NCBI GenBank assembly: GCA_002790675.1
Contig: PFVP01000031.1
Span: 1 to 16,371, forward strand
From: Candidatus Moranbacteria bacterium CG_4_9_14_3_um_filter_45_14
Lineage (GTDB): Bacteria > Patescibacteriota > Minisyncoccia > Moranbacterales > UBA1568
Direction of reading: 5' to 3'
DNA: 16,371 bases
A program made the position numbers and the translations under genes. The notes beneath the pieces were generated by a model. The model saw nothing but the letters and a program-made list of their open reading frames with translations. It was not told the origin of the DNA and searched no databases. This document shows, one piece after another, positions 8,259 to 15,240 of this stretch (its first letter is position 1; each line of letters starts with the position of its first letter).

Positions 8259-8288
8259 AAAAACAAGGCTTGTTACAGTCTTGTTTTT
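8259..8288. terminator. Bidirectional terminator downstream of the glycosyltransferase gene
   Basis: A 12-bp stem (8259-8270 with 8277-8288, one G-T pair) has a 6-nt loop and an A-run/T-run at its ends. On the minus strand it follows the glycosyltransferase stop (8386) and the tRNA 3'-end fragment. Its left arm repeats the AAAAACAAGGCT of the hairpin at 734-763. Confidence 0.75.
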
Positions 8289-8291
8289 ACT

Positions 8292-8309
8292 TGCTCTGGC
8301 GGCAGGATT
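8292..8309 (-). repeat. 18-bp exact copy of the 3' end of tRNA-Asn (att-like or tRNA relic)
   Basis: Identical to 10344-10361, which covers part of the T arm, the 3' acceptor strand, the discriminator G and two bases beyond. It is in the same orientation, and like the intact gene it is followed on the minus strand by a terminator hairpin. No D arm, anticodon arm or 5' acceptor strand is found to its right, so it is a fragment. It may be a tRNA integration (att) scar or the remnant of a duplicated tRNA gene. Confidence 0.75.
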
Positions 8310-8385
8310 TACCCTCTGGGGCATAAACTTCGAGTGAAACACTCCCCCTCTCATATTTCGATACTTATTCCGATCTCGAAGCATC

Positions 8386-10245
8386 TCAAAAGGTCTTCTT
8401 TTTTGATCTCGCTTCACTCGCTTCAATGAGTCGACGGACGTTCTGCTGGTTTCCTGTCACATTCCCCCGAACATGCAGCTCTGTCGCAAGGAAAAGCCAC
8501 TTCATGGCATTTTCAACCGTCCAATACTCATGGCTCATGCTGGTAACTGCGTTTTGGCTCATCTTTTCATAGAGCTTCTTGTCAGTAACAAGCTGAAAAA
8601 GACGATGAGCCACTCTCTTCGTATCCCCTGTCTTCACTAAAAACCCGTTGATCTCATGCTTGATCTGAAGCGGTATACCTCCCGTCCTGTATACTACTAC
8701 CGGGACACCCTTCGCCAACGCTTCCGTCACTTTTACCTCAAAACCCTCGCGATGTGAAAGCTGAAGCGCCACAGTGCTATCGCGCAAAAGCATATTGAGG
8801 AGCTGGTCGATATGCAGAACACGGATAACTTTGATATCCTGGGCGAGCGGACTGTACCGCTCCATTTCAAGAAGCATAAGAGTTTCCTCGAGAACAACAC
8901 TCCCTTCAGGATCATCGATTGCGCCATTACCGACGAGGACTAGCTGTGGTGTCTCGCGAAGCGGCCTATCGAGATCGCCGAACTTTTTTCGGAAACAACG
9001 ATAAGCCTCAATGACATCCGGAATGCCCTTCGAAGGATCAAAGCGGGCGACCTGAATAAAATACGGTCGATTGAAATCGAGGACGGTCTGTCCGGTATGA
9101 CTCAAAAGTTCATTAAACAAATGCTGGTACCAATCGTGCTGCTTCTGGGTCAGTTCCTTGTTGAGTCCATCCAGAGGATCGGTCGTCGCCGGCATATAGA
9201 CCACCTTCTCTTTCGGAATATCTTCCGGTACGAACTCATGCAGAGGATGGCTGACAAAAAGATCCACGAGCAAGATATTCTTCTTCAGAAAACTCCATGT
9301 TCTTGATTGTGGCGTCCCCTTTTTCCTAATCAAGTCGGAACGAATCTGGATATGCGAGCGATAAATGATCTTGGCACGCGGATTGGCCTTGCGGATATAT
9401 GGAATCAATCCTGACGGCTGTGGATCATCGATGATGACGACATCAGCATTCCGGTAGGCAGGCAGTAGGAATTCAGCGTTATATCCGATCCAGTCCTTAT
9501 AAACCGCCTTGTCCTGACTGTTCAGTACCGTGGATTTCGGAGCGATAGCCTGAAGCACATTGTGGAATTTGAGCTTGGTCACTTTGAAAGCTTCTTCATT
9601 CGGACTCATGACATACCAACTGGCATCAACACCGAAGAGGCGATAGAGACGAATCAGTGCATGCCGCATCAGAGCCACGCCTCCACCGTTAGGAGTACTG
9701 CTGAAGAAAACAATTTTTGTTCCGAGTTGCCTCGAATGTTCAGCCAGCTTTTGCAACAAGAGGAAATCATTCTTTGGAGTAACTCTTCTGTGATCTTTCA
9801 GCTGCACCAAGTGCGAGGGTCGGACGGCATGTAGATCGCTCAATATCACTCGCGCTATCCAAGCATCAGCGTACTGCTCCATCACAATTTTGGCCGCATC
9901 TTCGGCGGACTTGATGATAGACTTGTGTGACGGAAACAGCAGATGTGGCACGATGTCCCTCTTGAGCCATAACCGAGCACCGAAGGATTCGCTCCACCGG
10001 AGACTCTTTCCCCGCATACCGACTGCTACGATCTTCGCTTGCTGTTGCCGCTCATACTCTTTCAGGAGATCCAGCACCCGACCGGACATCTCCTTCGATA
10101 TCACGGCCACGTATTCCGATGAAATCAGTCCGTCCTCGGCCGAGAGGGCGATGGCGAAGCCCTTCTCATCCCAAACTATTCCCGCATACAACGGACGCGA
10201 GACAAACTTCTTTTCTCTCCTGCTCAGTACCGGATGAGATAACAT
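8386..10245 (-). CDS. GT4-family glycosyltransferase, trehalose synthase (TreT) / trehalose phosphorylase-like
   Basis: A 619-residue protein. Residues about 1-165 form an N-terminal region I do not recognise. A GT-B glycosyltransferase follows, with STPNGGGVALM (glycine loop 187-189), SWYVMSPNEEAFKVTKLKFHN, DDPQPSGLIPYI, YRSHIQIRSDL and TTDPLDGLNKEL. The retaining-GT4 EX7E motif is EGFEVKVTE (Glu500, Glu508), followed by GVPVVVYRTGGIPLQI. These strings are characteristic of the TreT/trehalose phosphorylase group, which makes or breaks trehalose using NDP-glucose or glucose-1-phosphate. The product here is inferred and could be another disaccharide. The Lys/Arg-rich tail (ending EARSKKKTF) is unusual. 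The gene has its own extended -10 promoter and ends before a terminator, so it is probably monocistronic. It lies between the tRNA-Asn gene and the 18-bp copy of that tRNA's end. Confidence 0.82.
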   Translation of the reverse strand: MLSHPVLSRREKKFVSRPLYAGIVWDEKGFAIALSAEDGLISSEYVAVISKEMSGRVLDLLKEYERQQQAKIVAVGMRGKSLRWSESFGARLWLKRDIVPHLLFPSHKSIIKSAEDAAKIVMEQYADAWIARVILSDLHAVRPSHLVQLKDHRRVTPKNDFLLLQKLAEHSRQLGTKIVFFSSTPNGGGVALMRHALIRLYRLFGVDASWYVMSPNEEAFKVTKLKFHNVLQAIAPKSTVLNSQDKAVYKDWIGYNAEFLLPAYRNADVVIIDDPQPSGLIPYIRKANPRAKIIYRSHIQIRSDLIRKKGTPQSRTWSFLKKNILLVDLFVSHPLHEFVPEDIPKEKVVYMPATTDPLDGLNKELTQKQHDWYQHLFNELLSHTGQTVLDFNRPYFIQVARFDPSKGIPDVIEAYRCFRKKFGDLDRPLRETPQLVLVGNGAIDDPEGSVVLEETLMLLEMERYSPLAQDIKVIRVLHIDQLLNMLLRDSTVALQLSHREGFEVKVTEALAKGVPVVVYRTGGIPLQIKHEINGFLVKTGDTKRVAHRLFQLVTDKKLYEKMSQNAVTSMSHEYWTVENAMKWLFLATELHVRGNVTGNQQNVRRLIEASEARSKKKTF

Positions 10246-10272
10246 AAATTATAAATAGGTGTTTCTTTTATC

Positions 10273-10281
10273 AGTATACCA
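10273..10281 (-). promoter_or_regulatory. Extended -10 promoter of the glycosyltransferase gene
   Basis: On the minus strand TGG-TATACT (hexamer 10273-10278, TG at 10280-10281) lies 27 nt upstream of the ATG at 10245. No good -35 is evident. It lies just after the tRNA-Asn terminator. Confidence 0.65.
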
Positions 10282-10308
10282 CTAACTCCAAAATTCACTC
10301 TGAGAAAC

Positions 10309-10337
10309 AAAAAACGACCCACAAAGGGTCGCTTTTA
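10309..10337 (-). terminator. Terminator of the tRNA-Asn transcript
   Basis: On the minus strand a GCGACCC/GGGTCGT stem, flanked by AAAA and TTTTTT, begins about 10 nt after the end of the mature tRNA. It separates the tRNA from the glycosyltransferase promoter. Confidence 0.8.
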
Positions 10338-10383
10338 ACTTTCTGCTCTGGCGGCAGGATTCGAACCTGCGACCAAGTGATTA

Positions 10384-10930
10384 CATTTCCCTCTTTGTTT
10401 CCAAAAAGAATGGACTATATCATCTCCATCGCACGAAGCATTAGGAGTGAGGGGCTTCCCCTTCTATTCATCAGGGTACTCTCTCGCGAGATAGCCTCTG
10501 AACCTTCCTACTCTTGTAGTAGGCTTGGCTGCTGATTACCATAATCGTGCTGATCGATCGTAGGCTTCCAGCAATTCACCTCATTCTTCACTTCTCAATT
10601 TCTCGAGAAGGCTGCGTAATTTAGAATGTTCTTCTCTGTGACAATTCGCACATATCAGAATACACTTATCTATTTCCTTCCGAACTCTTTCCCAGCTTCG
10701 GGTGAGTCCATCTTGAGATATCCCGAAATCCTTCCTGCCGAGAGCATGATGGAATTCGAGTGCATCTTGACACTGCTTGTAACCACACAAAGAACATTCT
10801 CCGCCTTTGTACAGAATCGCTTTTTGACGAACAGCCTTTCGGCGTTTCGCAACAGCGCATTTTATGTACTCTCGGCGATCAGCATAGGATCTTTTTTTGG
10901 CATATAGTCTAATATACCATAAATGTTTTC
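10384..10930 (-). ncRNA. Group I self-splicing intron (tRNA-Asn anticodon loop)
   Basis: The intron is 547 nt. Exon 1 ends in T and the intron's last base (10384) is G, as required for group I. The conserved core strings are present in order on the minus strand: P-like AATTGCTGGAAGCC (10563-10576), Q-like AATCAGCAGCCAAGCC (ending at 10522), R-like GGTTCAGAGGCTATC (10490-10504) and S-like GATATAGTCC (10412-10421). GGCTAT of R pairs with ATAGTC of S to form P7, the guanosine-binding helix. The HNH gene lies before the P element, in the 5' peripheral region, so it does not interrupt the catalytic core. I could not settle P1: the best pairing I see, ACTGT with ATGGT, lacks the usual U-G at the splice site. 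Insertion in a tRNA anticodon loop suggests subgroup IC3. Confidence 0.88.
10581..10903 (-). CDS. Intron-encoded HNH homing endonuclease, out of frame by one base near its start
   Basis: HNH nucleases of this type cut an intron-less allele and drive intron homing. The main frame encodes YADRREYIKCAVAKRRKAV, then KGGECSLCGYKQC, LEFHHALGRKDFGIS, LTRSWERVRKEIDKCILIC and ANCHREEHS, ending at the TGA at 10581. Two CxxC pairs (CSLC, CANC), the HH pair and CHREEH form the zinc-bound HNH fold. The frame has no ATG start. An ATG at 10901-10903 begins MPKK but enters the wrong frame at a run of seven A (10892-10898). One more A would give a continuous 107-residue protein starting MPKKRSYADRREY, which looks like a normal family N-terminus. 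So the gene is either freshly frameshifted, expressed through slippage on the A-run, started at a non-ATG codon, or affected by a sequencing error. Confidence 0.8.
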
Positions 10931-11010
10931 ACAGTCACCTGCTCTACCGCTGAGCTACGCCAGAACGTATTGCCTTTCAAAGCAATGTAACTATTCTAAA
11001 GCAAAAAAAA

Positions 11011-11046
11011 GAAAAAGGCAACTATACAGGACAGTTGCCTCAAAAA
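11011..11046 (-). terminator. Terminator after the cysteine amidase gene
   Basis: An 8-bp stem AGGCAACT/AGTTGCCT (11016-11023 with 11033-11040) with a 9-nt loop, followed on the minus strand by TTTTTC. It lies about 30 nt after the amidase stop and about 50 nt before tRNA-Asn. Confidence 0.8.
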
Positions 11047-11068
11047 ACTTCTTTGCATCCCCAGTACT

Positions 11069-11569
11069 TCAACTGGGAACTGATTCCAACCGAGGGTGGA
11101 AATAATAAGCTTCTACTTTACGTATGAATTCCCCCAAATCATCTTTCTCGAATAACCGGTGAAGTTTCGGACTGCCAGAGACCGAATCATTGCTCACAAC
11201 GTTATCGTCACCAACATAAAAACCGATGTGCCGATGGCCGAGTCCGCGACTACGAAATTTCTTCCCCCAGACAACGACACATCCGAGGCGCGGAGAATGT
11301 ATTTTTTTCCAACCCGATGATTTGAGGTCACAGATCGTTTCGTCCACTGTCGTATGCACTCCGCCTGTGGTCAATCCACAGAGCGTCAGTATCGAAGACA
11401 CAAAGTAGGCACAAGCGAGATCACCGTTCTCGATGACGTCTCTTGGTCCGACAACCGTGTCCACATACAGGTGCCTGTATTGATTCGAGCCAATGCTCCC
11501 GAGAATCATCGCAAGATACGTCTTGAAAAAGGCGAGAGGATACCCCTCTTCTTTGAGGATTGTTTTCAT
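11069..11569 (-). CDS. Putative NlpC/P60- or CHAP-like cysteine amidase/peptidase
   Basis: About 166 residues. The order of motifs fits a papain-like amidase of the NlpC/P60 or CHAP kind: a catalytic-type Cys in DLACAYFVSSIL (residue 53 from this start), then PRLGCVVVWGKK, then His in GHRHIGFYVGDD (residue 114) and Asn-Asp in VVSNDS (127-128). Such enzymes cut peptidoglycan peptides or related amides. No signal peptide is seen, though the N-terminus is mildly hydrophobic (PLAFFKTYLAMILGSIG). I chose the ATG at 11569 because AGGAG at 11579-11583 is 9 nt upstream. The in-frame ATG at 11575 is only 3 nt from that site. It stands between tRNA-Asn and rpoD with its own terminator. Assignment to the broad fold is moderate; the precise family is uncertain. 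Confidence 0.65.
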   Translation of the reverse strand: MKTILKEEGYPLAFFKTYLAMILGSIGSNQYRHLYVDTVVGPRDVIENGDLACAYFVSSILTLCGLTTGGVHTTVDETICDLKSSGWKKIHSPRLGCVVVWGKKFRSRGLGHRHIGFYVGDDNVVSNDSVSGSPKLHRLFEKDDLGEFIRKVEAYYFHPRLESVPS

Positions 11570-11578
11570 CGTCATTTT

Positions 11579-11603
11579 CTCCTGGTAAGGTACTATTTCT
11601 CCT
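11579..11603 (-). promoter_or_regulatory. Duplicated Shine-Dalgarno region of the amidase gene
   Basis: TACCAGGAGAAA occurs twice with a 20-nt period, giving AGGAG at 11579-11583 and 11599-11603. Only the proximal copy is placed to start the amidase; the distal one has no start codon at a useful distance. This is one of the few strong Shine-Dalgarno sites in the window. Confidence 0.6.
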
Positions 11604-11671
11604 GGTAGGGTGCACTATTGCAAAAATTGAAAGCAAGACTCTGATACAAGCTCTGTCCCTTTGTGGGATCC

Positions 11672-11677
11672 ATTATA
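11672..11677 (-). promoter_or_regulatory. Possible -10 of the amidase promoter
   Basis: TATAAT on the minus strand, about 100 nt upstream of the amidase start, in the gap after rpoD. No clear -35 is seen. It would give a leader of roughly 95 nt containing the duplicated AGGAG sites. Confidence 0.4.
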
Positions 11678-11774
11678 CTCAAAGCACCTTCCGCTTCTCA
11701 AACTCTCGAAAAGCTCAAGTGAGGAAAATATAACAAATGGATGGGATTTTAGCAACATCAAAAGAAGAACTACC

Positions 11775-11800
11775 AAAAACCCCTCCGATGAGAAGGGGTT
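11775..11800 (-). terminator. Terminator after rpoD
   Basis: An AACCCCT/AGGGGTT stem (11778-11784 with 11794-11800), then TTTTT on the minus strand, starting about 11 nt after the rpoD stop. It ends the dnaG-rpoD unit. Confidence 0.85.
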
Positions 11801-11811
11801 ATGAAAGGTCT

Positions 11812-13227
11812 TTAGTAATCTCTCAGTTTTCGGATGTCTGCGTGTTCACGGATCTTTTCGAGAGCTTTGGCTTCGATCTGGCGGATACGTTCACGCGTCA
11901 CACCGAATTCCTGACCGACTTCTTCGAGGGTATGAGTCACACCATCTTCCAATCCGAAACGGATGCGGAGGATCTTCTGTTCACGCGGAGTGAGTTCATC
12001 GAGAATATCAGAGATATGTGATTTCAAAAGTTTCCGTGAAGCAGACTGGTTCGGCATCACTGTTTCAGTATCTTCGATGAAATCACCGAGCACGCTGTCG
12101 TCTTCATTATCACCGACGGATGTTTCGAGAGAAACGGTTTCCTGGGAAATTTTCTGGATGTGGCGAATCTTTTCGACTTCGATATTCATTTCTGCGGCGA
12201 TTTCTTCCGCCAATGGTTCACGTCCTAGTTCCTGCACCAGACGGCGGGTCACCTGAGCGTATTTGTTGATCGTTTCCACCATATGCACCGGAATGCGGAT
12301 CGTACGCGACTGATCAGCGAGTGCTCGCGTGATAGCCTGACGGATCCACCAGGTAGCATAGGTAGAGAATTTATAGCCTTTACGATAATCGAATTTTTCT
12401 ACCGCACGGAAGAGTCCGATGTTGCCTTCTTGGATGAGATCGAGGAGCGAGAGATTGTGCGAGCGACCGACATATTTCTTGGCAATCGATACCACCAATC
12501 GCAAGTTGGCTTCCGTCAAGCACTGTTTCGCGGGGATATCGCCTTTTTCGATCAGTTTGGCAAGACGTACTTCCTCTTCCCCGTTGAGAAGAGCCACGCG
12601 TCCGATTTCTTTCAGATACATCTGCACAAGGTCTGATGTATTCTCTTCACCGAGATCCATCATCTTGTCTTTGGCCTTCGGTGCCGATTTGCTTTTTTCT
12701 TTGCCTTTGTCCTTTCCTTTGCCTTTCCCTTTTTCTTTCTTGCCAAAATTCGCCCCTTCCTTCTCTATATCGAGTTTCAACATCTCCTCTGATCCGATGA
12801 CACGGATACCGGACGTCTCGAGTTTTTCATACAGGCTTTCCAGATGATCCAAATCCTGTTCCACATCAGGCAAGATATGAATAATCTCATCTTCCGTCAC
12901 GAAACCGCGTTGTTTTCCGCGTGCAAGCAATTCTGTCACGGCATCCTGCTGTTCCTCGATACGTTCCCGGCTTTGAGAAGCCCTCTTCTTCACCGGCTTC
13001 ACAACTTTTCTAGGAGAAACTTTTGCTTTCCTGGAAACGACCTTCAATTTTTTTGATGTCGCTTTTTTCTTCAACACTTTTTTGGGCTGTTTTCTCTTCA
13101 GAGCAACGTGCTTTTTTGCCTTGCTTGCCGTGTGAGATTTTTTCACAATTTTTTTTATAGGTTTCTTAGTAACCCTTTTTACTTTCTTTACAATCTTTTT
13201 CACAATTTTTTTCATCTTTTTTGTCAT
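11812..13227 (-). CDS. rpoD: Primary sigma factor RpoD (sigma-70) with a lysine-rich N-terminal tail
   Basis: Directs RNA polymerase to housekeeping promoters. The 471-residue protein has region 1.1-like sequence (about 93-145), region 1.2 (about 196-225), region 2 (about 235-310, with AKKYVGRSHNLSLLDLIQEG and YKFSTYATWWIRQAI), region 3 (about 315-395) and region 4 (about 405-465, with HTLEEVGQEFGVTRERIRQI). In region 3.0, HMVE (His315, Glu318) matches the pair that contacts the TG of extended -10 promoters. Two parts are unusual: residues 1-85 are almost half Lys/Arg, with KK repeats and hardly any acidic residues, and a second basic stretch (about 163-188, KGKGKGKDKGKEK) separates regions 1.1 and 1.2. 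It lies 87 bp after dnaG on the same strand, as in the classical dnaG-rpoD pair. The start has no clear Shine-Dalgarno site. Confidence 0.96.
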   Translation of the reverse strand: MTKKMKKIVKKIVKKVKRVTKKPIKKIVKKSHTASKAKKHVALKRKQPKKVLKKKATSKKLKVVSRKAKVSPRKVVKPVKKRASQSRERIEEQQDAVTELLARGKQRGFVTEDEIIHILPDVEQDLDHLESLYEKLETSGIRVIGSEEMLKLDIEKEGANFGKKEKGKGKGKDKGKEKSKSAPKAKDKMMDLGEENTSDLVQMYLKEIGRVALLNGEEEVRLAKLIEKGDIPAKQCLTEANLRLVVSIAKKYVGRSHNLSLLDLIQEGNIGLFRAVEKFDYRKGYKFSTYATWWIRQAITRALADQSRTIRIPVHMVETINKYAQVTRRLVQELGREPLAEEIAAEMNIEVEKIRHIQKISQETVSLETSVGDNEDDSVLGDFIEDTETVMPNQSASRKLLKSHISDILDELTPREQKILRIRFGLEDGVTHTLEEVGQEFGVTRERIRQIEAKALEKIREHADIRKLRDY

Positions 13228-13314
13228 AAGATCTTATTTATTAGAAAATAACGAAACTCGCTGTATGAGCTTCGAATGATTGTCATTTATAGGTACCCTA
13301 TCCTAACAGCATTA

Positions 13315-15159
13315 TCAGGATTTGTCCAAAGAAAGTTCCGTAAATTGAGAGAGAAGTTTCTTTTCCAATTCCTTGTCATTCTTCTTGCGCGCCTCTTCCA
13401 ACGCTCGTTCCAACGCGATGAGCTTCTCACGTTTATTGATCTCTCTTCTCAAATCTTCGAGGTATTTTTTGGCTATTTCGAGCATCTTTCCTGTCCGATC
13501 CTCCGGAGGAATATCGATAAAATCCGGTAATTCCAAAATATGGAACGTCAGTCTCGTCGCTTCATTCTTCAATGTGACATCCTCTATGAGTGTCAGCGGA
13601 TCCCTCGTCCCTGCCTGAATCAAGAAAAAATAGAGGGGATGTTTTTCGAGAAATGCTTTCGTCTCATCATCAAGCAGGAGATTGAAAAATGTTTCTCGGA
13701 CAACATTATCCGCATACATAAATCCTACCAATTCCTCACGCAACAACTCGGAACGTTTCCCGAATGAAAGCGTATTCTTGAGAGGTTCTTCATTTCCTGT
13801 CTCGAACGGCGTATACCTCTCACGACGTTCTCGCGACTGGATGACTGTATTTACTACACCCAACACAAGCTTTTCTTCCATCTGTATCGCTTCTGAGAGT
13901 TCTTTGATCCAAAAAGCTCGTTCGATAGGATTCTTCACAAACACTAGAAGTTCAGCGTATTCTTCTGCTATTTTCCGTTTCCCATCGGGCGTATCCTTAT
14001 CATATTGTTTCAAACTGGTTTGGAGAAAATACTCGAGTGCCGGAATCGAAGCCTTGACTGCTTCTCTCAATCCTTCCGGGTTCTCTTTGCCCATATCAGA
14101 GGCGTCCTTGCCGAAAGGGAGCGCGACGACTGTTACTAGGATCTCTTTCGAAAGCGCCGATTCTGCGCTTTTCCTCGCCGCTTTTTGTCCTGCTCCATCC
14201 ATATCGAAAAACAATTTCACTTCACTGCCATAGCGTTTCATCACCGTGAGCTGTTCATCGGTGAGGGCGGTACCGGAAACGGCCACCGTGTTTTTGATGC
14301 CTGCTTGATGCATCGCGATGACGTCCATATTTCCCTCCACAATCACCGTCACGCCTGCTTGTTTCATCGCGAGTTTTGCTTGAAACAAGCCATATAATGC
14401 ACGACTTTTGTGATAGACAGGTGTCTCAGGTGTATTGATATATTTCGCCTGTGTCTCATCACCGCCCGGTGCCACCCGTGCCGAATACCCGATCACTCGA
14501 CCGAGAATATCAAAAATAGGAAACATAATCCGATCACGGAAACGATCATAATATGAAGATGCTGGATAAGAGATGTTTGATGATTGATTTCCTCCGTCTT
14601 TTGATTTTTGTATGACAAGCCCTGCACTCTCTATTTCTTGCTCAGAAAAACCCCTCCCCGTAAGAAATTCCAAGAGATGTCGCCAGCCGTCCGGTGCATA
14701 GCCCAAACGAAAGGTATGAATGCTTTCTTGCGATAAACCACGTGATGTAAGATAACTCCCTATTTTTTCTTTCCCGGCATCACCAGCCAATTGTTTTTCG
14801 AAAAATTTCGTCGAGAGTTCGAGGAGTTCATAAATACGATCTTTCGTTTCTTTGTTTCTTTCTTCACCTTTGTATTGTGGCAACTCGACCCCCGCACGCT
14901 CTGCCAGCATTTTCAGTGCCTCACGAAACTCGAGTCCCTCCATCTCCATTATGAAGGCAAACACGTCTCCGCCTTTCCCACAGCCGAAGCAGTGCCACAT
15001 ATTTTTCTCTTCGTTCACCATAAAAGACGGTGTCCGTTCCTGATGAAATGGACAACACGCTTTGTAATGCACACCGGACTTGTCCAGATGAACATACGAT
15101 CCGATAAGATCGACAATGTTCAAACGTGCCTTGATTTCTTCGATAGTAGCGTCTGACAT
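13315..15159 (-). CDS. dnaG: DNA primase DnaG
   Basis: Makes RNA primers for DNA replication. The 614-residue protein starts with the primase zinc ribbon: Cys36-x2-His39 (CPFHQERTPSF) and Cys57-x2-Cys60 (WHCFGCGKGGDVF). The catalytic core includes YDRFRDRIMFPI and the TOPRIM domain with VIVEGNMDVIAMHQAG (Glu275), AVSGTALT and metal-binding FFDMDGAG (Asp319, Asp321). The C-terminal part is helical and charged and probably serves for helicase docking. Length is normal for the family. It has its own -35/-10 promoter. rpoD follows after 87 bp, so the two are likely co-transcribed. rpsU, which often precedes dnaG in other bacteria, is not here. No defects are seen. Confidence 0.97.
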   Translation of the reverse strand: MSDATIEEIKARLNIVDLIGSYVHLDKSGVHYKACCPFHQERTPSFMVNEEKNMWHCFGCGKGGDVFAFIMEMEGLEFREALKMLAERAGVELPQYKGEERNKETKDRIYELLELSTKFFEKQLAGDAGKEKIGSYLTSRGLSQESIHTFRLGYAPDGWRHLLEFLTGRGFSEQEIESAGLVIQKSKDGGNQSSNISYPASSYYDRFRDRIMFPIFDILGRVIGYSARVAPGGDETQAKYINTPETPVYHKSRALYGLFQAKLAMKQAGVTVIVEGNMDVIAMHQAGIKNTVAVSGTALTDEQLTVMKRYGSEVKLFFDMDGAGQKAARKSAESALSKEILVTVVALPFGKDASDMGKENPEGLREAVKASIPALEYFLQTSLKQYDKDTPDGKRKIAEEYAELLVFVKNPIERAFWIKELSEAIQMEEKLVLGVVNTVIQSRERRERYTPFETGNEEPLKNTLSFGKRSELLREELVGFMYADNVVRETFFNLLLDDETKAFLEKHPLYFFLIQAGTRDPLTLIEDVTLKNEATRLTFHILELPDFIDIPPEDRTGKMLEIAKKYLEDLRREINKREKLIALERALEEARKKNDKELEKKLLSQFTELSLDKS

Positions 15160-15188
15160 ACTGTTTTCTTTTTTACCCGACTGACTGA

Positions 15189-15218
15189 ATAATAGCTCTC
15201 AATAGGGATAAAAAGCAA
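15189..15218 (-). promoter_or_regulatory. Promoter of dnaG-rpoD
   Basis: On the minus strand TTGCTT (15213-15218) and TATTAT (15189-15194) are separated by 18 nt, with the -10 about 29 nt before the dnaG ATG. It is the only promoter here with both boxes easily seen. Confidence 0.55.
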
Positions 15219-15240
15219 GTTTCAGACAGTGGTAATGTAT

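Larger units (their letters stand above)
10346..10964 (-). tRNA. tRNA-Asn(GUU), interrupted by a group I intron
   Basis: Exon 1 is 10931-10964 (34 nt) and exon 2 is 10346-10383 (38 nt), both on the minus strand. Joining them gives a complete tRNA. The acceptor stem TCTGGCG/CGCCAGA is perfect, the D arm is GCTC/GAGC, the anticodon stem is GGTGA/TCACT (one G-T), and the T arm is GCAGG-TTCGAAT-CCTGC. The anticodon loop is CTGTTAA, the classical Asn loop, and the discriminator is G, as expected for tRNA-Asn. CCA is not encoded (GCA follows the acceptor). The splice falls between the second and third anticodon bases (GU|U). Without the intron's removal the tRNA cannot work, so splicing is needed if this is the only Asn tRNA in the genome. 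The alternative reading GTG (His) would need a non-G intron end and lacks the His discriminator. Confidence 0.93.

Noticed and set aside
8214..8426. A 70-codon minus-strand reading frame covering the tRNA fragment and terminator
   Set aside because: It runs through a terminator hairpin and the tRNA relic, overlaps the end of the glycosyltransferase gene in another frame, and has no recognisable domain.
10931..10964. Reading the split tRNA as tRNA-His(GTG) with no splice in the anticodon
   Set aside because: It would need the intron to end in T rather than G and lacks the expected His identity features; the Asn solution satisfies loop size, discriminator and group I rules together.
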